Assembly: GCA_014523685.1 (NCBI GenBank) | Contig: JAATVT010000067.1 | Span: 1 to 17,884, forward strand | Source: Nitrososphaerales archaeon TH5893 | GTDB taxonomy: Archaea > Thermoproteota > Nitrososphaeria > Nitrososphaerales > Nitrososphaeraceae | Reading direction: 5' to 3' | Length of the DNA: 17,884 nucleotides | Shown: positions 7,029-14,319 of the stretch, one piece after another | Position numbering within the stretch: position 1 is the stretch's first letter | Layout: each line of letters begins with the position of its first letter | Position numbers and translations under genes: made by a program | Notes under the pieces: generated by a model | The model's database searches: none | What the model saw: only the letters and a program-made list of their open reading frames with translations | Told to the model about the DNA's origin: nothing

Positions 7029-8876
7029 ATGATTAATAATGCAGCTATCTCAAGGGTTTTACGTCAAATTGCGTATCTTATCGAATTGGAAGAATCGCAT
7101 GACAATGACACTAATAAAAATAAATCGAATGCAGTTTTTAAGATAAGAGCATATAGACGGACGGCTGACGTCATTGAAAATTTGTCTTCAAATGTGGAAG
7201 AAATATATAACAAATGGAAATTAAAGGGCTTAACTGAGATTCCATCAATAGGCAAGGCGATTGCCTCAAAAATGGAAGAGTATATAACTACAGGAAAAAT
7301 AGAATATTTTGAAGAGCTAAAGAAAAGAACATCGATTAACGTTGATGAATTTTATCATTTAGAAGGAATAGGCATAGGACCAAGAACAGTAAAAACCCTT
7401 CATGAGAGATTAGGAATCAAAGATTTATCAGAACTTGAAAAGGCAGCAAAAGAAGGAAAGATCCATATCCTTCCAGGCTTTTCATATAAAAAAGAAGAGT
7501 CTATCTTAAGGAAGATTCAATCCTTTAAGAAGGGGAGAGGCAGATACCTTTTAGGTGACATCTATCCTATTGTAAAGCAAATAGAAGTACGGCTCTCGAA
7601 CCTCAGGGGAGTAAAAAAAGCAATAGCTGTAGGTTCATTTAGAAGAATGAAAGAAACAGTAGGGGATATCGATTATCTGGTATCATCTGATACTCCTGAA
7701 ATTGTAATGGATTATTTCGCATCTATGCCTGAGGTTGATGAAGTAATTGGTAAAGGACCTAGTAAAACATTTGTTAAACTAAACAATGGAATGGACGCAG
7801 ATTTGTTGGTTGTTCCAAAAGAAAGCTTTGGTTCAGCATTGCAATACTTCACAGGAAATAAGGAACATGGTGTAGCTCTAAGAAAAATAGCTATCTCAAG
7901 GGGCTTACGTCTTAATGAATGGGGCTTATATGACAGCAATACTGATGGTATAGTTGCAGGTTCAAAGGAAGAAGAGGTTTACGATATACTTGGCCTAGAG
8001 TGGATACCTCCAGAGATGCGGGAAAACAATGGAGAGATTAAGCTTGCAAAAAAAGAAAGAACAAACGAGAGTAATAATCTGAAACTGCCAGATCTCATAA
8101 ATTACAATGATTTGAAAGGCGACCTACAGGTACATAGCAATGATACTGATGGAATGATATCCATACGAGATATTGCATTAGCAGCAAAAGAAAAATTTGG
8201 ACTCGAATATATAGCAATAACAGATCATACAAAGAATTTAGCACTTACTCATGGTCTTGACGAAGCGGGTTTATTGAATCAAGCAAATAAAATTTCAGAA
8301 TTAAATGATGAAATAAAGAATCATTCCAAGAATAGTAATAATAAAAGTGATAGTGGTAGTGGTAGTAGCAATGATAGGTTTCGAATTCTATCTGGAGCTG
8401 AAGTAAACATACTGAAAGATGGGTCACTTGATATCTCAAATAATATTCTAGATAAATTGGATGTCGTAGGAGCTGCGATTCATTCTAACTTCACTCAGCC
8501 AGTTGAAGTTCAAACTGATAGATTAATAAAAGCATCTAAGAACCCAAGTGTCGATATCATATTTCATCCTACTGGCAGGATCATTAATAAAAGAGAGGGG
8601 TATCCTGTGAAAATAGAGAAATTATTTAGTGTGGCACAAGATACCAACACTATTTTAGAAGTTAATGCTCATTATAATCGTCTTGATCTAAAAGATGAAT
8701 ATATTCGAATGGCAATTCAGAATGATGTGAAACTCGCTATTAATTCAGATGCTCATCACTACGTACATTTTGCTTTCTTGATATTTGGAATAGGCCAGGC
8801 TAGAAGGGGTTGGGCAAAGCGATCAGATATACTCAATACATTGTCTGTTGACAAAATGTTGAATAGTTTGAAATAA
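7029..8876 (+). CDS. polX: PolX-family DNA polymerase / 3'-5' exonuclease with PHP domain
   Basis: A repair-type DNA polymerase that fills short gaps and has a metal-dependent PHP nuclease, probably acting in base-excision repair. At 615 residues it is slightly longer than typical PolX. Domains in order: N-terminal 8-kDa-like helical region; helix-hairpin-helix motifs (IPSIGKAIA at 71-79, LEGIGIGPRTV at 111-121); the nucleotidyltransferase core with GSFRR (202-206) and catalytic Asp213, Asp215 and Asp258; thumb; then the PHP domain. PHP metal-site residues are visible: Q367/H369 (LQVHS), D374, D399-H400, H408, E458, H485, H513, H548, D574 and H576. The first PHP position is Gln rather than His. 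A Ser/Gly/Asn-rich insertion (about 431-449) separates the PHP helices and looks like a flexible linker. The ATG at 7029 is the first in frame and gives a complete N-terminus. Confidence 0.95.
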   Translation: MINNAAISRVLRQIAYLIELEESHDNDTNKNKSNAVFKIRAYRRTADVIENLSSNVEEIYNKWKLKGLTEIPSIGKAIASKMEEYITTGKIEYFEELKKRTSINVDEFYHLEGIGIGPRTVKTLHERLGIKDLSELEKAAKEGKIHILPGFSYKKEESILRKIQSFKKGRGRYLLGDIYPIVKQIEVRLSNLRGVKKAIAVGSFRRMKETVGDIDYLVSSDTPEIVMDYFASMPEVDEVIGKGPSKTFVKLNNGMDADLLVVPKESFGSALQYFTGNKEHGVALRKIAISRGLRLNEWGLYDSNTDGIVAGSKEEEVYDILGLEWIPPEMRENNGEIKLAKKERTNESNNLKLPDLINYNDLKGDLQVHSNDTDGMISIRDIALAAKEKFGLEYIAITDHTKNLALTHGLDEAGLLNQANKISELNDEIKNHSKNSNNKSDSGSGSSNDRFRILSGAEVNILKDGSLDISNNILDKLDVVGAAIHSNFTQPVEVQTDRLIKASKNPSVDIIFHPTGRIINKREGYPVKIEKLFSVAQDTNTILEVNAHYNRLDLKDEYIRMAIQNDVKLAINSDAHHYVHFAFLIFGIGQARRGWAKRSDILNTLSVDKMLNSLK

Positions 8877-9191
8877 ATGTTCAAACTTGATCTATAGTGA
8901 GGAAGGGGTAGAACTGTTTCTCCTTACTTTGCTGGACAACAGGTTCAGATATGCAGTTGAAGTAAGACATTATAGATGGTTAGGTTAGTTGACACAATCA
9001 TACTAAAGACATGACTTGTTATTTTTAGAATATCTATTGTCGGTGTAGGGAGACCACAGGATCTAAATAATCTGCATTAGGTTTATCTAATGTGTATTGT
9101 TCTCAAATAATTTACATCGTCATATAATTGACTAAGCAATCAGAATGTGACTATCCAGGTCTAGGTAATCTCAATCATAATCTTTATTGGT

Positions 9192-9213
9192 ATAATAGCT
9201 AGCATGCTATTAT
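9192..9213. repeat. Perfect 8-bp inverted repeat upstream of the UspA gene
   Basis: ATAATAGC and GCTATTAT flank a 6-nt spacer; the centre also contains the 8-bp palindrome AGCATGCT. It ends about 50 nt before the TATA-like box of the stress-protein gene, a position where an activator could bind. It might equally be a hairpin with no role. Confidence 0.35.
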
Positions 9214-9264
9214 GACTTTAACGATATTATTACAGTGGACTCATTCAGAGTTACTTTCCAACTA

Positions 9265-9276
9265 GATATTTATTTA
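9265..9276 (+). promoter_or_regulatory. TATA-like box of the UspA gene
   Basis: GATATTTATTTA is centred about 28 nt before the ATG at 9299. This supports that codon over the in-frame ATG at Met6 and suggests a leaderless transcript. Confidence 0.45.
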
Positions 9277-9298
9277 TTGAGTTCTGCTGAAGCATCAA

Positions 9299-9775
9299 AT
9301 GAATAGCTATAGTATGTCTAATAAAATCAAGGGAAGGTTTTCCAGAATACTTGTTGGAATAGATGGTTCAGAATCATCAATGGACGCATCAGAATATGCC
9401 ATTGAGATGGCAAAAAAGGATGGCGCTCAAATAATCGCGTTGAGCATCAAACTCCTCCCATTGTCTTCTTATGGTTTAGCAGCCCCTCAAGATGAAGCAA
9501 AACAGTTCAAAGAAGATAAAGAAATGCATGATATTAAGGAATCATTGGATAAGGTAGATCAAAATGGAAAACGAAATAACGTACAAGTAAAAAAGGAGAT
9601 TATAAATAGTCAGATGTCGGTTGAAGCAGCAATAGTAGAATATGCCGAATCTGAAGGTGTTGATCTCATAATCATAGGAACGAAAGGAACTTCCGATATC
9701 AAGAATATATTGCTTGGTAATATTGCGTCTGGAGTAGTCAAATACGCAGCATGCCCCGTAATGGTCGTAAAATAA
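9299..9775 (+). CDS. Universal stress protein, ATP-binding UspA type
   Basis: A single-domain universal stress protein (158 residues, cytoplasmic, usually a dimer). The N-terminal strand and loop RILVGIDGSESS (16-27) carry the acidic residue Asp22 that contacts the nucleotide. The C-terminal ATP loop is complete: G127-x2-G130-x9-G140-N141, followed by ASG (143-145) and the last strand CPVMVVK. This pattern marks the ATP-binding subclass rather than the UspA-proper subclass that lacks it. A polar, Lys/Glu-rich stretch (about 65-98) lies in the middle. The role in stress survival is known only for the family. The gene stands alone with its own promoter. Confidence 0.93.
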   Translation: MNSYSMSNKIKGRFSRILVGIDGSESSMDASEYAIEMAKKDGAQIIALSIKLLPLSSYGLAAPQDEAKQFKEDKEMHDIKESLDKVDQNGKRNNVQVKKEIINSQMSVEAAIVEYAESEGVDLIIIGTKGTSDIKNILLGNIASGVVKYAACPVMVVK

Positions 9776-10005
9776 TGGTAAAGAAGGATGCAACGTGACT
9801 ATTTGAGATCTCTACTATCCATGACAATTCCTACTTTATTTAATACTGATGACGATACGTCTGAGTGATTATATAGTAGTATTAGACTACAAATTAGATT
9901 ACAAATTTAGCTCTAGTAAATCGATCGGACAGGGCTTTTGAACTATACTATAATTGAGATGCTGCTTCTTGAGCTGATGTGTAAAGCTAATTTTTATTGA
10001 TCAAT

Positions 10006-10293
10006 TCAACGAAGTCGTCTAGCGTCCTCTCTTTCTTGAGGTGAACCAGTGTCATACATACTACCATGTGTGTTTTTTTCTAGATGCTGTACTCTCTCTT
10101 CATTCGTAGCAAACGTCGTCCCACATACAAAACACTCAAAACCTGCGGGTACCGTTGGATATTCCCCCTTAGCATTTCTTTTATTATTATTACGATAACT
10201 ATCAAATCCATCTTCTTCTTCCTGCCCTTCCTTTGAACTCACTATCCATCCCCCTACTACAATCCGGCTTATCGTCTGCCGAATATTCATCAT
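10006..10293 (-). CDS. Small C2H2 zinc-finger protein
   Basis: A 95-residue protein with one C2H2-type zinc finger: Cys54 and Cys57 (CFVC), then His70 and His76, giving C-x2-C-x12-H-x5-H. The wider second histidine spacing is common in archaeal and U1-like fingers. The N-terminal half is polar and low in complexity (EGQEEEDGF, NNNKRN) and probably disordered; the tail is charged (PQEREDARRLR). It may bind DNA, RNA or protein; no partner is evident. Two adjacent ATGs (10293 and 10290) are possible starts; a TATA-like box lies 31-34 nt upstream. Confidence 0.8.
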   Translation of the reverse strand: MMNIRQTISRIVVGGWIVSSKEGQEEEDGFDSYRNNNKRNAKGEYPTVPAGFECFVCGTTFATNEERVQHLEKNTHGSMYDTGSPQEREDARRLR

Positions 10294-10319
10294 TTGTAAG
10301 TTTTAATATGGACATTATA

Positions 10320-10329
10320 CTATAAAAAG
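10320..10329 (-). promoter_or_regulatory. TATA-like box of the C2H2 gene
   Basis: On the minus strand this reads CTTTTTATAG, centred about 31 nt before the first ATG and 34 nt before the second. Confidence 0.4.
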
Positions 10330-10430
10330 ATCATTATCTACAATAATTTTCAAGCTTCGACCTTATATGTAACGGAACTTTGATTCGTTTAATAATTAAG
10401 AAAACTCCAAATTCTTATCAATGAACTTGT

Positions 10431-10442
10431 AATGGATCCATT
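10431..10442. repeat. Perfect 12-bp palindrome
   Basis: AATGGATCCATT lies between the two divergent zinc-protein promoters. It could be an operator for a dimeric regulator; nothing else supports this. Confidence 0.3.
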
Positions 10443-10619
10443 CATTGCTCCCAAAAAAAATGAAATCCGATAACTGCTTCGTTTTCTCATGTTTTAACAT
10501 TTGTTATCCCTTTTGGAGAATGCTAATTCATAGCATGAGCATAATATTCCTATCTTTGATAATATCTATGTTATTAATCATATTAATTTATAATAAAGTA
10601 ATTGGATTTTAATGAAAAC

Positions 10620-10670
10620 AGTTAATTTAATAAAATCTATATATACTTAAACAAGATTAAGTTAATTTAA
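10620..10670 (+). repeat. 11-bp direct repeat flanking the zinc-ribbon promoter
   Basis: AGTTAATTTAA occurs at 10620-10630 and again at 10660-10670. The copies are exactly 40 bp apart (about four helical turns), lie either side of the TATA box, and the second abuts the ATG. This geometry would suit a repressor blocking the promoter, but in such AT-rich sequence chance is possible. Confidence 0.4.
10636..10645 (+). promoter_or_regulatory. TATA-like box of the zinc-ribbon gene
   Basis: TCTATATATA is centred about 30 nt before the ATG at 10671, with no Shine-Dalgarno site between them. Confidence 0.48.
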
Positions 10671-10859
10671 ATGAACGGAATCGACATCCCTGAAGAAATA
10701 AATGTTCACAAGCAGATTTGGGGGAAAAATGCAGAGGAAGTTATCTATGGCGGCGGAGAGGGAGAAGATCAAGACTATGAGTATAGGTGTCCCATGTGCA
10801 ATTCAAGAATCGATGAATTTGGATATTGTGCCTGCGGAGGTAATTTAGGAGTAAGCTAG
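10671..10859 (+). CDS. Small zinc-ribbon protein
   Basis: A 62-residue acidic protein. The C-terminal half has a zinc-ribbon-like set of cysteines: Cys40 and Cys43 (CPMC) and Cys53 and Cys55 (CACGG), so one knuckle is a C-x-C rather than C-x2-C. The N-terminal half is acidic with a glycine-rich turn (YGGGEGEDQDYE) and no recognised domain. It has its own well-placed promoter. It lies 215 bp upstream of the TFB gene on the same strand, and its role could be transcriptional or metal-related; this is only inferred from context. Confidence 0.72.
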   Translation: MNGIDIPEEINVHKQIWGKNAEEVIYGGGEGEDQDYEYRCPMCNSRIDEFGYCACGGNLGVS

Positions 10860-11049
10860 ACCATTCCGACCACTGTATTCTAAATCTGACGCATTGCTTG
10901 ACTTGATTTTTCATTAAATATTCTGAAGTAAAGTGAAAATTCAATCTGTACAAGAAAATTCTAGTATCGGCCTCTACCAAAATCGCATATTTCATCTTAT
11001 AGAATTATAACAATTTGTGCTGTTTTTTAATAAGATTTGTATAGAATAG

Positions 11050-11058
11050 TATAAAAAG
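11050..11058 (+). promoter_or_regulatory. TATA-like box of the TFB gene
   Basis: TATAAAAAG is centred 21 nt before the ATG at 11075 and 30 nt before the in-frame ATG at 11084, so the second start fits better with usual archaeal spacing. Confidence 0.48.
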
Positions 11059-11074
11059 TATAACATGCCTATAT

Positions 11075-12079
11075 ATGAGGAAGATGTCCAAGCCTAGTAC
11101 AATTTTCGAGTATTCGAAGATTTTATGCCCTAACTGTAATGTTAATTATGATAATAAAAATGACAATAGGAATATAATTAATGACCCTGAATCAGGAGAA
11201 ATTATTTGTGGTATCTGTGGTTTAGTATTATCAATAGAAAAGAGTCAGGAGTTAAGACCTGAATGGCGTAATTTCAATACGGAGCAATCAAATAAAAGAA
11301 TAAGAACAGGAATGCCAACTTCTCTTGCAAGACATGATATGGGATTATCAACCATCATCGGAAGAACGGACAGAGATTATACCGGCAACGCAATCGATAC
11401 TTCTATTAAATCTACAATTGATAGACTCAGAATACTAGACTACAGAACTCAACTTCATAGTTCTACAGATAGAAGTCTCAAAAAAGCATTCTCTGAACTT
11501 GATTTCTTAAGAGATAAACTCGCATTACCTGATTCAGTCGTTGAGAAAACTGCCTATATCTACAGAAAAGCTCAACAAAGAGGGATGATTAGGGGAAGAA
11601 CAGTCTCAGCTATGCTTGCTGCTGCCACATATATAGCATGTAGAGAAATTGGAGTTGGAAAAACATTAAAAGATATAGCTGAAGGTAGCAATGTAAAACC
11701 AAAAACTCTTTCTCAATGCTATAGAACGCTTCTGACAGAATTAGACATAAAGACACCCATGCTTGATCCTATGAGATGCGTCGCTAAAGTAGCGAGTAGG
11801 ATGCAACTAAATGAGATGACCTCCAGACAAGCTATGGGTATCATGCATAATGCTATGAAGAGTGAAGCAAGTACCGGAAAGAATCCTATGGGATTAGCAG
11901 CGGCTGTCTTGTATATTTCATATCATAATAATAACATCAAAAATAATGTCCTAAGGAAGAGTAACGACAGCGATGATAAAAGAACTCAAACATCTTTTGC
12001 TCAAGCATCAGGAATAACTGACGTTACATTAAGAAATACGGTCAGAAGTCTTAAGAATCAATTACTTGTACTAAATTAG
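11075..12079 (+). CDS. tfb: Transcription initiation factor B (TFB)
   Basis: The archaeal homologue of TFIIB, which bridges TBP-bound promoters and RNA polymerase. An N-terminal zinc ribbon is present (Cys18, Cys21 in CPNC; Cys45, Cys48 in CGIC) with a longer, asparagine-rich loop between the two pairs than usual. The B-reader/linker region follows (RPEWRNF at 61-67, then TGMPTSLARHDMGLSTIIG). Two cyclin repeats come next, ending in recognition-helix-like segments: DIAEGSNVKPKTLSQCYRTL and FAQASGITDVTLRNTVRSL. Length (334) is normal. Nitrososphaeria carry several TFB copies, so this is probably one paralogue rather than the only TFB. The true start may be Met4 (11084), based on TATA spacing. 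Confidence 0.95.
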   Translation: MRKMSKPSTIFEYSKILCPNCNVNYDNKNDNRNIINDPESGEIICGICGLVLSIEKSQELRPEWRNFNTEQSNKRIRTGMPTSLARHDMGLSTIIGRTDRDYTGNAIDTSIKSTIDRLRILDYRTQLHSSTDRSLKKAFSELDFLRDKLALPDSVVEKTAYIYRKAQQRGMIRGRTVSAMLAAATYIACREIGVGKTLKDIAEGSNVKPKTLSQCYRTLLTELDIKTPMLDPMRCVAKVASRMQLNEMTSRQAMGIMHNAMKSEASTGKNPMGLAAAVLYISYHNNNIKNNVLRKSNDSDDKRTQTSFAQASGITDVTLRNTVRSLKNQLLVLN

Positions 12080-12298
12080 TTGTCACTGGCTATCTTCTGT
12101 TGATTACGCAGGTAGGTAGAAAAATAGTGTGGATGATGTTGTTAGACAGACAATTCGTGTAGAAAAAGAAAAGTCAAACCAAACCAATAAACACTCCTCT
12201 TCGGTGGGATTCACAATTCTTCCTGAACAAAAATATGTAAATGACTGTACTATTTTGGATTGATCATTATTTCATATGAATAGCCTTAATCCAGAGAT

Positions 12299-13501
12299 CT
12301 AGTCTACTTTCTTATTTCTATTAACAAAACCTTCTGCAAACCTCCAGCCAAATTTGATAATATATGGAGAGATAAAAGTGGTGATTATTGTCATGGCACC
12401 AACCATGGGCAAGAGAAACGAACTCGTGACACCCACATCCGCACCACCCTTCGCAACTACCAGTGCAAGTTCACCACCTGAAGAAGATAGTCCAATCCCT
12501 GCTCTAAGAGAAGTTAATTTGTTAAAACCCTGCAATCTTGCTGCCAAATATACTGTCAAGAATTTTGCAACAAGTGAGACCGTTATTAATATTAGAGCAG
12601 GTATTATGAAGAGGGGCAAAAGAGAAACATCCATTAACGCTCCGACTGAGACAAAAAACAGAGCTGCGAACATATCCCTAATTGGAGTTGCTAGTACTTT
12701 TGAAACAGCATGGGACTTTGATTCAGCGATTAATACTCCAGCAAAAAATGCACCTGCAGCGACTGATATTCCTAGCTGGAATGCGATATATGATAGTCCA
12801 AAAACTAAAGCCAAAATTACTACTACCAATACATCGTGTTGGTTTGTTCTGCTTACGTGATCTACAAGTTTGGGTACAGTCTTAGAACCGATTACCAGGA
12901 CTCCGATTATAAATGCCAAGGTTATTCCAACAGAAATACCTACATCTGGAAGTGATAAGCCTCCAGTGGAGCTTACCGATTGCAATATAGCAAGCATAGA
13001 AATAACTATAATGTCCTCAATTATTGCAACACCTAGAATAAGAATCGAGGATTCTTCCTTTATCATTCCGAGTTCTTCTAACACTCTCATGACAATTACT
13101 GTGCTAGTTACAGAGATGGTTAATGCTAGAAACAGACTATCAAAAAATGAGAAATTCAGCGCAGAAATCCCCACAAAAAAACCTATGGAAAAGGTTCCTA
13201 GAGCCTCAGATAATGCAATAACAAATGCCTTTCTTCCAATTTTCCTTAACTTTTCGATAGGAAACTCCATTCCTACTACAAATAATAGGAGCACGATTCC
13301 AATCTCTGCAAATAGGTTTAGCACATCAAGATTTAATATCAAACTAAATGGTGGAGTATAAGGCCCGATTATCATTCCAGCACCAATATAGCCTATAACC
13401 ATAGGTTGTTTGAATCGATATGATAACATGGCCATGGCACCTGCAACAATCATAATAACTGAAAAATCTTGTAAGATCTGACCAATTTCGATTTCTGCCA
13501 T
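12299..13501 (-). CDS. CPA2-family monovalent cation/proton antiporter
   Basis: An integral membrane Na+ or K+/H+ exchanger of the CPA2 (KefB/NapA-like) family, about 12 hydrophobic segments in 400 residues. Visible family features: LLLFVVGMEF (71-80); the unwound TM4 segment TSTVIVMRVLEELG; the ion-site pair Glu162-Asp163 (AIIEDIIV) in TM5; a conserved lysine (Lys313, VAKFLT) in a later helix; and LRAGIGLSSSGGELALVV (332-349). The C-terminal TrkA-N/RCK regulatory domain of Kef proteins is absent, so it is an antiporter core only. The Glu-Asp pair differs from both the Asp-Asp of electrogenic NapA/NhaA and the Gln-Asp of Kef. Starts at ATG 13501. The ion cannot be decided from sequence. Confidence 0.9.
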   Translation of the reverse strand: MAEIEIGQILQDFSVIMIVAGAMAMLSYRFKQPMVIGYIGAGMIIGPYTPPFSLILNLDVLNLFAEIGIVLLLFVVGMEFPIEKLRKIGRKAFVIALSEALGTFSIGFFVGISALNFSFFDSLFLALTISVTSTVIVMRVLEELGMIKEESSILILGVAIIEDIIVISMLAILQSVSSTGGLSLPDVGISVGITLAFIIGVLVIGSKTVPKLVDHVSRTNQHDVLVVVILALVFGLSYIAFQLGISVAAGAFFAGVLIAESKSHAVSKVLATPIRDMFAALFFVSVGALMDVSLLPLFIIPALILITVSLVAKFLTVYLAARLQGFNKLTSLRAGIGLSSSGGELALVVAKGGADVGVTSSFLLPMVGAMTIITTFISPYIIKFGWRFAEGFVNRNKKVD

Positions 13502-13531
13502 GGTGGTTACAGATTTGAGAAAGTGCTAACG

Positions 13532-13542
13532 TCTATAATATC
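13532..13542 (-). promoter_or_regulatory. TATA-like box of the antiporter gene
   Basis: On the minus strand this reads GATATTATAGA, centred about 36 nt before the ATG at 13501, which would leave a leader of roughly ten bases. Confidence 0.35.
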
Positions 13543-13604
13543 TATCTGATTCTTTTCAACTAATATTGCAACGTATGCAATTAAAAAGTAGATAGATGGA
13601 AAAA

Positions 13605-14148
13605 ATGAGAAAAGTGCTTTTATCAATGATGCTTAACGTTTGATGGCTTTATTGAATGACAAAACCAGGAACTGGATTGGCATGTCTGGTATGATGAAAT
13701 GGAGAAGTGTATGTACAACAATGTTCTAAATAGGTTGAAAGCTATCCTGTTGGGACGCGTTGCATATCAACTTTTAGCAGATTAGTGGCCATCTGCGATC
13801 AATAACATCGCTCCTAAGATGAAAAATTTACCCAAAATTGTTTTTTCAAAGACATTGGAAAAGGTAAAATAGAATAACCCGAGGCTGATCAAAGACAATA
13901 TTGCGGATGAAGTCTCGAAAATAAAACAGCAGCCCGGTAAAGATCTTGTGCTATTTGCTGGGGCAGATATAGCATCAACTTTCATACAACCTGACTTAAT
14001 TGATGAATATCAGATTATAGTTAATCCTGTCATTTTAGGAGGTGGCAAACCTTCATTTGGAGACGTAAAGTACAGACTTAAACTTCTGGAAACGAGGACG
14101 TTTAGTTGTGGATATGCTATCCTTCATTATCAATCGTTAAAGAACTAG
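13605..14148 (+). pseudogene. Decayed dihydrofolate-reductase-family (RibD C-terminal-like) gene
   Basis: Reading across frames restores a protein of the DHFR/RibD C-terminal domain family (YyaP-like). It begins MRKVLLSMMLN at ATG 13605. One extra base near 13638 shifts the frame, and the new frame continues FDGFIE, then a TGA at 13657, ELDWHVWYDEMEK, ILLGRVAYQLLAD, a TAG at 13783, WPSA, PKIVFSKTLEKVK, a TAG at 13870, and finally DLVLFAGADIASTF and DEYQIIVNPVILGGGKP up to the stop at 14146-14148. The pieces run collinearly with the family from start to end. Four independent lesions mean it cannot make an intact enzyme. The last stop-free piece (from 13948) is too short to be functional. Decay is recent enough that the reading frame is still easy to follow. 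Confidence 0.88.
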
Positions 14149-14319
14149 CAAATCAGTATGTCATTTTCATTCTAGTAGCAATCTCATCTAATGTGTGTAT
14201 AATTATGCTCTTGCTTGTTTATCTGAAAACCTTTGTGTGTTAATAATAATTATAGGATTTCTAAGGATTTTCCACAAATATATGACCTAAATGTTACTCT
14301 ATTATTCTTTAACGACATA

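Larger units (their letters stand above)
8877..9298. other. Intergenic region with two perfect inverted repeats
   Basis: No coding frame was seen in these 422 bp. CATTAG/CTAATG (9075-9080 with 9087-9092) and ATAATAGC/GCTATTAT (9192-9199 with 9206-9213) are both perfect with 6-nt spacers. The rest is AT-rich upstream sequence of the stress-protein gene. Confidence 0.5.
10294..10670. other. Divergent intergenic region between two small zinc proteins
   Basis: These 377 bp hold the promoters of the minus-strand C2H2 gene and the plus-strand zinc-ribbon gene, a perfect 12-bp palindrome at 10431-10442 and an 11-bp direct repeat around the plus-strand TATA box (listed separately). No coding frame was seen. 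Confidence 0.55.

Noticed and set aside
12354..13361. Long plus-strand frames opposite the antiporter gene
   Set aside because: They are antisense to a well-supported membrane protein gene, and their Thr/Ser/Pro-rich content reflects the reverse complement of hydrophobic codons.
13782..13985. A minus-strand frame of 67 codons over the DHFR-family pseudogene
   Set aside because: The plus strand carries recognisable DHFR-family sequence across the same bases, so this frame is an antisense by-product.
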